A DNA stretch of 45,492 nucleotides from Linderina pennispora (taxonomy: Eukaryota; Kickxellomycota; Kickxellomycetes; Kickxellales; Kickxellaceae), in NCBI RefSeq assembly GCF_002104995.1, contig NW_024468315.1, positions 1 to 45,492 of the forward strand, read 5' to 3'. This document shows positions 37,365 through 45,492 of this stretch, piece by piece. The translations under genes were made by a program, and so were the position numbers. The notes under the pieces are model-generated. The model did no database searches, was not told where the DNA came from, and was given only the letters and a program-made list of their open reading frames with translations. Within the stretch, counting starts at the first letter, position 1; every line of letters begins with the position of its first letter.

Positions 37365-39707
37365 CCCCAATTATTCCGAGTTTGGCCAAAGGAGTTTAAA
37401 ATGGATGCTTTAAAAAATAATGATAATAGCAACAAACCTATATGCGCAGTGTTGACCCGGTGGAGATTACTCGGGCTGTCCTCAGACAGAGGTTGTCCTG
37501 GATATTGCGATGCTCAATATATGGGAGCCCGAGGAGATGACGATTCACGCAATGTTTATATGCTAGTGCAACCCAGATCGGCGTTCACAACCCAAATATC
37601 ATATAGCGCTGCTTTGTGCGCCGCGCTCAGGGTCATTAATAGTATGCGCCCTCGGATAGCATGCTCACATGCATGGAAATTTGGGTTGGCTAATAGTCTC
37701 TGAGCTGGTGTCGGCGGAACTGATTCATCCGAATTGAGCTAAACAAATATGCTTTCCAATTGCGAGCCGGAGTGCAAGTCTCTGCCCAAACCATACAGGG
37801 CGGACTGTTTAGCTCCAGGCACGCCCCTGCGATAAGCGACGAATCTGCCCAAACAGAGCCTGCAATGCATCCCTGGGTACATGTTCACAGTGGTGGGTTT
37901 CGTTTGTTTTGGCAAGAGCAAGAATTTTCTCTGCAGAAGGTTCGCCAAACTGAAAATAAAACTGGGTTTCAGCAGGCCAAAGGAATGGCCTAGCGAGCCT
38001 AAAAGCGAATACGCGAACAAGCAATTCGGAACATGAATGGTATTGCGCACTGTGGAAACAAATGACGGCTTGCAGGCTATTGCTCTCGCTCATGACGCGG
38101 ATTCAGAAAAAAAAAACTCGCCCTCTGTTCCAGTGGTGCAAATCGCGCACTCATTGAGACCTGTATCTTCGCTACTGGTCGTCGATCCCGACAATAAAAG
38201 GGTGTCAAGCGCCTGCCAAAGGAAAGGACATTCTGTTAATGGGCTGTGGCCATCGACGAATAAACGGACACCATCTCGCTTACTGGTAAGTGCATCTTTG
38301 CAAATTGCTGTCATTCAAATACTATTTCTTGGTTTGGGATGATGTATTACATGGGTGGGGATCCTCAGCTCGACCAGATATCAATATGCAGCAATGACCT
38401 CATACATATACATGCATATGCTGCTGTGTTCGTTTGCATCGGGTAGAATAAGCACTGTGTATTTCGCCGCCGTGATTAAATCTTGCTACATGTTCACTGG
38501 CGGGTACGTTGGGGTAGCTGCAGTAGCGGCAGGCCGTTTGTGCTATGTATTTTTGGGGACATGTGAGGTGAGCAGAGACCGACGGCTGAATCAGGACGAT
38601 CGGTCCAAATAGACAGCATACTATCTTGAGCACAGCAACAAAATGGGTCGTTTTCCAACTATAAGGGATTATCAGAGGTGCTAAATACGCTGCTCTATTG
38701 AAATCCAATTGCCAAAGACATTTCGATAATTTGTACTTTGTTGTTGTCCCAGAAAAATCCATTGTCACAACAGATATGCACGAGCACCTGCTCTCCTAGA
38801 CGAAATATGCGCAGTGTAATCGTATATGCACTGCAGGAAGCCCGCTTCAAAACAACAATTTTTACTGATAAACTTTTTTTTTTGCAAACCTCCTTTGCTG
38901 CAAAGACAATCGTCACTGGCTGTAGAGCCCCAATTGCCAATGACATCAAGAGTGATAGCAGATTTTACGACGCTCATTGATGACAGCCTGTCGGCTGATA
39001 CAGAGGCACAGGACGCTGGGCTCCAGGGCTGGTTGGACCCGCTAGACTGTTACGGTAAGAACTCCGGTCATTGAGCAATTGGCTGGTAATCGTCTGTGCA
39101 GATCCGTGGTTGGAGCTGTTCATCCACCACTCGTAGGTGCCAACAACGTAGTGTGACGGCAGCCGAGGTAGACAAACGCTTTTACAGACAGAGACTGGCT
39201 TGCAAACCCCTCCTTGGTTAATATGAGCGGCTGATCATCTGCCAGCGGTCAGCTCCCTGTCCCTCCCCCAAAAGGCATCCACGACAGCAACAGCAATAGC
39301 AACAGCAGCAACAATCCCAGCCAGAATACTCTCACTGCTCGACCATTGTGGAGGCAATGGCCAGAATGTGTTTTATTTGCAATTGCGCGATGTTACGTGG
39401 ACCGGGATTGGACCGCAGTCTCAGCTTGGCTGTTCATTGTGTCTGTGTGAGAAACCACTGCTCACATTTACACAATGGGAAGGAGGCAGAGGATGGAGGA
39501 CCAGCAGCCAGAACGCGCAGTTATTTTTAGATCCTATGTCGATCAATGCGCAAAATTATTTTCAGATTTGCCGCCATGACGTAAACGCCAGTAGGCCGAT
39601 CCTCATCCAAACAACATACATGTGGATTCTTGTTCTAAAATTGCGACTTCCACCACTTCATAGGGCTCATTATTGGAGACCTGGGACTGAGCGCTGCTGC
39701 ACCTGCC
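37365..39707. other. 2.3-kb region upstream of the Rua1-domain gene
   Basis: No intact gene. Candidate upstream exons (38940-39136) and a CAG/CAA-rich patch (39288-39325) near the Rua1-domain gene may belong to its 5' part. A minus-strand stretch around 37809-38050 has a mildly protein-like reading (FGEPSAEKILALAKTNETH), but no family and no gene structure. Confidence 0.4.
38940..39136 (+). other. Possible upstream exons (49-codon open reading with 47-bp intron)
   Basis: ATG at 38940; the frame encodes an acidic, protein-like stretch (DDSLSADTEAQDAGLQGW) up to a GTAAG donor at 39055. A GTGCAG acceptor ending at 39101 keeps the frame and adds DPWLELFIHHS before a TAG, which itself overlaps a GTAGGT donor at 39133. 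It could be 5' exons of the Rua1-domain gene or a short independent ORF. I could not find a phase-compatible link to the next exon. Confidence 0.25.
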
Positions 39708-40888
39708 ATGGCACTGTTGGATCAGCCATCCACCTCTGACACTGGTGCAACTCATTATGTGCCCAGTGCCACTGCCTCTAGATCAGGGGACTGGCTGGAC
39801 TCCAGCGCCATTACCAGCGTGAGCAGCAGCTCTGGCAGCCTCGGAGCCATGGCAAGAGACATACTCTGGTTTGACGGGCCGAATTTCGAGGATTTATGTA
39901 CAATTGCACCCAAGGATCTCGAGGCTACTGATTACACGGCACTTGCCAACCGGCGGAGCTCTATGGTCAGCAACGGTGCCTCAGTGGGCATTGAGGGCGA
40001 GAGCGACCAAAGCTATCCAATGTATATTGATGAAGACTCAGAGACCGACAATTTCCATGACCATCAAGGTGGGGAGATAGGTCGTGAATGTGATAGTGTA
40101 AATTTCGGCGGCAGCTTTGACAGAAATCAGTATGCCGATGCATATGATGCTGAAAGGAGTGCGTTGATGGGCGGTGCGCCGATGGGTGGGGAGCTGCACA
40201 GTATCTACGGTGGCGGCAGGGACGCATTCAGCAACGGCAATGGTAGGGACGCCACTAACAGCGATGACAGTAGCTTCAGCGCCTGTATTGATTTTTCCCA
40301 GTGCGAGCGCAACGAAACTCGGGGACCAGACGACCTATACACACCGTGCTGGATCCGTGGCATTGGCAAGGAGAAAGAAGGACTCTGTCCAATGTGCTAC
40401 AGGGAAGGCAAGGTTGGGTGGAAACGGCTAAAGTGCAGCGCCTACTGGTAAGTGGAGTGCACACGATACGTCATGGCATGTAATGGCACATCCGATTTTG
40501 CGGTCTTGCAAAAATTGGCGCAGGCGAATAAGGAAAAGGATAGAGAAGCTTGATCTATAAAAAGACCTGCTATTTATCGCAAGGCGCTATTAACCACATT
40601 TACCGCATGCTGTTGCGAACTGTGTGTTTCGGTTGGGCGGCCCCACGAGTAGGTACCATCTGAATTACTTCCACGGCATCTCGTCGCTCTCCGGGAGAGC
40701 ATACCCGAAGCCAGAGGCTAGGCGCACGTCGCAAGATCAGCGGGGCCGTTGCCGTAAACAAGGACTCTGTCCAGTGTGCAAGAAGTGGGTGTTCGTTGAC
40801 AGCTCGCGAAAGGATGAAGATCAATGTGCCCGAAATATACTGGTGGAAGCACATCCAGGCATGCACAAAAAAGGTTTGGCAGCGGTAA
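39708..40888 (+). CDS. Rua1 C-terminal-domain (zinc-binding) regulator, one frame change
   Basis: Two exons, 39708-40447 and 40651-40888; intron 40448-40650 (GTAAGT...GAGTAG) splits the Trp codon of AYW-YHLNYFHG. About 325 residues as annotated. The C-terminal half matches the Rua1-type domain of fungal transcription regulators: DLYTPCWIRGIGKEKEGLCPMC, LKCSAYWYHLNYFHGISS and QGLCPVCKKWVFVDS, ending in EIYWWKHIQACTK. The two CPxC pairs and the late His/Cys should bind zinc. One extra base near 40811-40813 must be skipped to reach the EIYWWKH block and the stop at 40886-40888. The first 200 residues are disordered, Ser/Asp-rich. The start is uncertain: the frame is open upstream to a TTCATAG acceptor at 39663 with protein-like sequence, so 5' exons are likely missing. 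Confidence 0.8.
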
Positions 40889-43459
40889 TGCCGCAAAGGT
40901 GTCGTCTGATAGGATCTCGCGCCTTTTCACCTGCAAGCTGCAAAGCTGTGTTTGTTGTCTGCTCAGCGTCTTAAGACACAGCAGCCAGTGCAGCAGGGCG
41001 TTCGTTTGCAGTTGCTGGCAAGGCGTGAATATGAAAGAATAAATTGGAGCCCATTCTGGTGCCTCTGCGTTCATTGAATATGCATCCTGCATAAATACTG
41101 TTAGCCGCTCAGCTGCTGTCGGTGTATGCAGACCGTACATTAGAGGGACCGAGAGAACTACAAACACCGCAAATGGCTGCTAGTGGGGATTCGCAGAGCC
41201 AAACAAGCGATTCATTTTGCTACGTAGCAGCACACCCCGCAGGCTAGCATGCTAAAGTTGGGGCATAATGGGCGAATTCCAGCCACACACAAGGTTCTGA
41301 CCAAGGGAGAGATGCAATAGATCTGCCACCAGGCCGCTATTCAGCCGCCAAGTGAGGCATACATCAATGTGGTGTTGACATGTTAGTAAGACATGGGCGC
41401 CGAAAAGGGACGATATTAAACTGGCATTCACGTAAAGTTGGTTGTGGCAGTGTACGTGGCATCGCAGAAACCGCGGTAGCAGCAGGGTAGTCATACCCGA
41501 AGATTTGTTGACACGTTTCCAAGAGCAGACAGGGGAGGGGTCGGGGAGGGGGTGCGGCCACCCCAGGTAGGCAGGGAGGAGCGATGAAAAATTTAGATGT
41601 GCACACCGGAGGATGGTGATCCCTCTCCCCGAGAAGGGTGGGTAGACTTGCAAAAGCGACACCGCGAAATGTTGCTCTCAAGGCAATAAGCATGAGGGAA
41701 AAGGTTTATTTTCGTTTTTCGCAGTGTATACAGAAACGCCAGAGCTAATGGAAAAACTGCCTTTGCTAACACCGATTCTGGGTGTTTTTCAGCTCCATGC
41801 ACGCTGGCCTCCCCCGCGCAACCAGTCGCCTGCCGCACAGACTCATTTAAATACAGTTGCTGGCGGCGCCTACAGAATAAACTGGTGTTATGTAGACTCA
41901 TCCTGAATTTACAACTAAAAGATTACACCTTTTCTTTTCTTTCTTACTTTTCTACCTTCTGGCTTCTCTCCTGTGCAGTAGACCCGCACACGCCATTTTA
42001 TTATTTCACCTGAGGGCTCTCTTGACGACGGCCCGCTCGAATAACCATATATGTTCCTGGCGAACTCCTAAGACTATTAGACGACGATTTCCTCATTATC
42101 TCCACTCACGCACTTGCGCAGACCTTTATTTGCTCCGTTTCCGTTCATTTTCTCCCACACGCTGCTTAATTTGGATGGATAAAAGCCCATCGTTACTCGC
42201 ACCTGCATACCACGCGTTTCTAAAATATTTACCTTCCAAACCCCCAGCTCTCGGCAGTTCTAGCGCTACAGCGGTGCAGCATCCTCGCTAAAACCAAATC
42301 AGGTAAATATCGGGCTCGTGCTCACCAGCCTGGTCTGCCTTGCGCCAGCGCGCACCCACAGGTCTGGATTGTGTCTTGGGGAGGAAGATTAGAGTGCTTG
42401 TTAATAAGCCTCATTTGTTTCCCTTCCCCCTTCATTTGCAGTGCATGTAAAAACTTTGTTTTGGGCACGATGTGCGCAATTGAGCCCATTGCTGCCGCTG
42501 CCGCTGCCGCTGTCCCTTGCTCAGGCCGCTGAATTAGAATGCAGCTGGGTTCATGGATGGCTGGCCCGGTCGTCTGCCAAGAGTACGTGCAGCATCATAT
42601 GTCCGCGCACGCTCTGTTGCCTATTTCACCGCGGTTTTATTACATTCAATTGTGTGCATTTCATTCATTGCGCAGCGCCTGCCCTAATTGAAACGTAACC
42701 GCCATTATTGCGCTTCCGTTTTGCTCTGACAAGCAGCGAAAAGAAAACATAAACACTCGCTGGTTCCACAGAATCCTCATGTCGTTTTCTAAGCCTTTCT
42801 CGTCTTCTCCCTGTAGTGATAATCGATCATTGAAGCAATCCTCACAACATTTCAGCCTTAGTAACGCTCGCTTCCTAGTAGCCACTCTGGCTGGCAACAC
42901 AAAGGCCCACAGCATCCCATTCATTTATTTTTTTTACGTACACATCTCCACACGCATTCCCGCACTAGCCGCCATTGCTTGAACTTGGCAGCAGCACCAG
43001 ACCAGCAGCTACAGCGACAGCAGCAACAACATCACAACAAACCAGCACTTTCATTTATTTTTCCTGCCTGTTTTGAGTATTGGGAATTAGCACGCTTGTT
43101 TGATATTTTTCATTTGCGGCCCACTTGCACCCCCCACCCAACTTCCGTTCATTCCACCCTCCTTCATCAAAAGGGCTCACCCGCTTGGCTCATGTACGCC
43201 AAAGTACAAGATCAGCCACCTTCTGCACCGCTGCCGCATTCTTTTTCTCCCCCTCAGGCACTGGGTCCCGGGCCAACCGCATCGCCGTCGCTGCTGACTT
43301 CAGCTCTCTTCATCAGTCCTCCGGCGCGGCTATTTCACATCCACTCTAGTCTTGTTTCCTCTCTTCCCCCGCACGCGCATCGTCCATTTCAAAGCATCCT
43401 CTCGCTACCAGCCAGAGCCACCAGCGAGGTCCTCTCGTCGCGCCAACGTCAATGCGCCA
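40889..43459. other. 2.6-kb region upstream of the homeobox gene
   Basis: No gene supported; probably 3' flank of the Rua1-domain gene and a long promoter plus 5'UTR for the homeobox gene. It contains a plausible 5'UTR intron (42303-42441) and C/T-rich tracts. Long open frames in the last 500 bases shadow the homeobox ORF. Confidence 0.45.
42303..42441 (+). other. Candidate 5'UTR intron of the homeobox gene
   Basis: A clean AATCAG|GTAAAT donor is paired with a pyrimidine-rich CCCCCTTCATTTGCAG acceptor, 139 bp in all. There is no coding sequence on either side, so only a UTR intron would make sense. Weak without transcript data. Confidence 0.3.
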
Positions 43460-45017
43460 ATGCACCGGAGTCCTTATTCGCGAGAGACGACGGATATTTC
43501 CGACCAAGAATTACAGCAGATCCTCGAGAGCGAGAACATCAGCGGGCTGCCGGCTCCCTACTGCCTGGTACCCAATTACGACGGCCAGTTCCCATCTCGC
43601 CGGCTGCGCTCTGGCAGCAGCAGCAGCAACAGCAGCTCCAGGCGAGGCAGCCAGGCAACAGCACGCCATCGCCCAACAGCTCGGCCAACAGCCATGATGC
43701 AGCTGCGGCAGTGCCCGTTCCAGCGGGGCAGCCGACAGCACTACGCCGGCGCCGAGCCCACACGCCGGCGCACGCGCACCACACTCACACCCTACCAGTT
43801 GCGCGTACTGTTCCGTGTCTGGGAACGCACACAATACCCATCAAGTGACCTGCGCTTCCGCCTCGCCAATAGCCTGCTAATGACACCCCGCAACGTCCAG
43901 ATCTGGTTCCAGAACCAGCGCCAGAAGACAAAGGAGCGTGCCGAGATGCGTCGCCGCACACACTCGCCAAACACATCAACCGCACAGCCTGCTGCCATTT
44001 CGGGTATTGGCCAGATGTCAGCCAGCGTCCACGGCCTTGAGCGGCCTATCAGCGCCATCAGCCTGTCGGGGGCTCTCCGCCGAGTCACCGTTCCGATACA
44101 GCCATATGCCGCCGGCGCCGCCGGGCATGGGCTCGCCCATTGGCGTCTCGCACCCCCACCAATTCCACCCCACCACTCCGTGCCTGCCACTGCCCACACG
44201 TCGCCATTCCCGGAGGCACCGCTTCCCAGACTACGTCACCTGTTACTGGCAGCGGTGGAAGTGCAATGCTGACCCACCGGCACTATACTCCCAGACATTT
44301 TCCCAGCAGCACCAGCAGCAGCCACCACACCAGACGCATCATTTCCAGCGGCACTCAATCCACACCCACGTCCAGCTGCATCCACCGACCATGCGCGCAT
44401 CGCCACCCCAGTCGATGCCGCCACCGCACCACCACCGCCATTCCATGCACAGTCTCCAGCATCTCCGCCAGCAGGCCCAGGCGCAGCCAGCACAGCCCAT
44501 CCACTTGGCCCTGCCGCCGCCGCCGCCGTCAGTCCAGGCTGCACGTGTGCAGATGCCGCCTCCGACGCTGACATCGCAGCAGAAAGAGCTCAAGCAGCAG
44601 CGTCAGCCGCCGCGACTGCCACCACCGTCGTAACGAGCCACCAGGTGCCCACCCCTTACATCCCGTCGCCCACAACACCGACCACCATCGGGCGGCGTGG
44701 GAGCATGCAGTCGCCGAGCCCCATTCCCTCGCTTCAGCGGCACTTTTCACCGCCGCTGTCGTCAGCGGCCTCCCAGACCGTGCGCGAGCATCCCGAGAAC
44801 CGTCGCACGCGCCTGGCATCCATCCTCAACCCCATCCAGCCGCAGTCGGCGTCGATGGCGGCATGCCGGTGCCCAGAGCACCGGAGCCGCTGCCAAGCCT
44901 GGGCTCAGTGCTTGCCGCGTCCAGTCTGCCGAAGGCACTATCACTCCACAGCACCGCGAGCCGTCGCCGTCGGTCGGTAGCAAGGCTTCGTCGCCCGAGA
45001 AATGGCGCCCATGGTGA
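43460..45017 (+). CDS. Homeodomain transcription factor, frame-broken
   Basis: The homeodomain (about 43763-43942) is complete: RRTRTTLTPYQLRVLF, a YPSSDLRFRLANSL middle and recognition helix VQIWFQNQRQKTKE with W48, F49, N51 and R53. It should bind DNA in the nucleus. Upstream, from the ATG at 43460, the protein reads DISDQELQQILESENISG. A Gln-rich stretch (about 43600-43735) looks more natural in another frame. Downstream, protein-like Pro/Gln/His-rich sequence moves through several frames (near 44090, 44270, 44520, 44860 and 44940) before ending at SPEKWRPW and a stop at 45015-45017. The uncorrected ORF ends at 44272. Whether these are sequencing indels or a decaying gene is open; indels are likelier given CAND1 at the other end. 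Domain identity is firm, overall structure is not. Confidence 0.75.
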
Positions 45018-45393
45018 ACAGCCCGACAAAAACAAATCGAAATACACATCCCGGTTTAAATTATTTGCCGCCTGCCAACTCCAACTTACCACCCTCTCCC
45101 ATTCTACCCCTCCCCCGCTTAATATGCCTCTCCTTTCCAGACACCTTACTCCCTATTACTTTTCAAAACAGGCATTTCTTTGATATATGCCTCTCCCGCC
45201 CCTTCCCCTCTCCCTCCCTACATACCTCTTATCCCCTGCCCTCTATCACTTTAGCCCAACTAGTATCTTGCTTAGTCCTCGCCTTGTTGTATTAGTACCT
45301 GGTTTTCTTTTTCTTGAAAATGGACGCAGCACATCTTAAACATCTGTCTTATTCTAGAAATGCAAACACTGTGCCGTCTGCAACAGAGATACA

Positions 45394-45399
45394 AATAAA
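45394..45399 (+). terminator. Candidate poly(A) signal after the homeobox gene
   Basis: An AATAAA lies about 380 bp beyond the presumed stop, in AT-rich DNA. It is the only such hexamer I noticed between the stop and the window end. Confidence 0.25.
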
Positions 45400-45492
45400 T
45401 TGTTGACATGGGGCATTTGCCGATCGCAGTGTCTTGGAGTGGACAGACAGGGATGGTGTAAGCGGTCACTGCAAGTCCAGCAAATATGAGTG

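Noticed and set aside
41252-41693. Minus-strand ORFs of 109-136 codons
   Set aside because: No recognisable motif; overlapping frames are equally open and the region is non-coding in character.
42979-43848. 289-codon plus-strand ORF overlapping the homeobox gene
   Set aside because: Mostly low-complexity 5' sequence. It is stop-free because of composition; only its Gln-rich part may be coding through a frame change.

Overview
This is a eukaryotic window and almost certainly fungal. It carries a class IV-type chitin synthase, the chitin synthase export chaperone Chs7, an IKS1-type kinase, a Rua1 C-terminal-domain protein and many small GT-AG introns (about 70-200 bp). Coding sequence is GC-rich and intergenic DNA is AT-richer. 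Gene content and architecture fit an early-diverging, non-Dikarya fungus such as a Kickxellomycotina/Zoopagomycota member, but that placement is inference.

Layout. 0-3.3 kb: the 3' part of a CAND1 gene, cut by the window edge and broken by about seven reading-frame changes. 3.4-3.9 kb: TSR2. 3.9-5.9 kb: a gene-poor stretch with decayed pieces on the minus strand, including a Fanzor/TnpB-like C-terminal tail and a sucraseferredoxin-like fragment. 5.9-8.5 kb: VPS2 (minus) and a Mpv17/PXMP2-family membrane protein (plus). 8.8-18.3 kb: the most striking part. A roughly 2,037-residue chitin synthase with seven N-terminal ankyrin repeats and a long disordered, polyQ-containing linker lies head-to-head with CHS7, which encodes the chaperone that lets Chs3-type synthases leave the ER. 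18.7-26.9 kb: VPS53, a cyclin K/T-like cyclin, a Tctex-type dynein light chain, adenine phosphoribosyltransferase and a C2HC-plus-PHD nuclear protein. 26.9-28.6 kb: gene-free, with several strong hairpins and a 16-A run. 28.6-37.4 kb: an ER DNAJC3/P58IPK-like co-chaperone, a small probable mitochondrial protein, a PQ-loop membrane protein, an IKS1-type kinase with a hydrophobic tail, and a prolyl-4-hydroxylase-like dioxygenase. 37.4-45.5 kb: mostly non-coding DNA with a Rua1-domain regulator and a homeobox gene.

Two themes connect the genes. Secretory and endosomal traffic is heavily represented (CHS plus CHS7, VPS2, VPS53, DNAJC3, PQ-loop protein, dynein light chain); chitin synthase delivery is the clearest functional pair. 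Nuclear regulators are spread through the rest (cyclin, PHD protein, Rua1-domain protein, homeodomain protein).

Quality note: apparent single-base frame changes occur in CAND1, the PXMP2-like gene, the chitin synthase, the dioxygenase, the Rua1-domain gene and the homeobox gene. They are densest at the two ends of the window, while ORFs of 806-1,082 codons in the middle are intact. This looks more like base-calling error near sequence ends than true gene decay, but the sequence alone cannot settle it.
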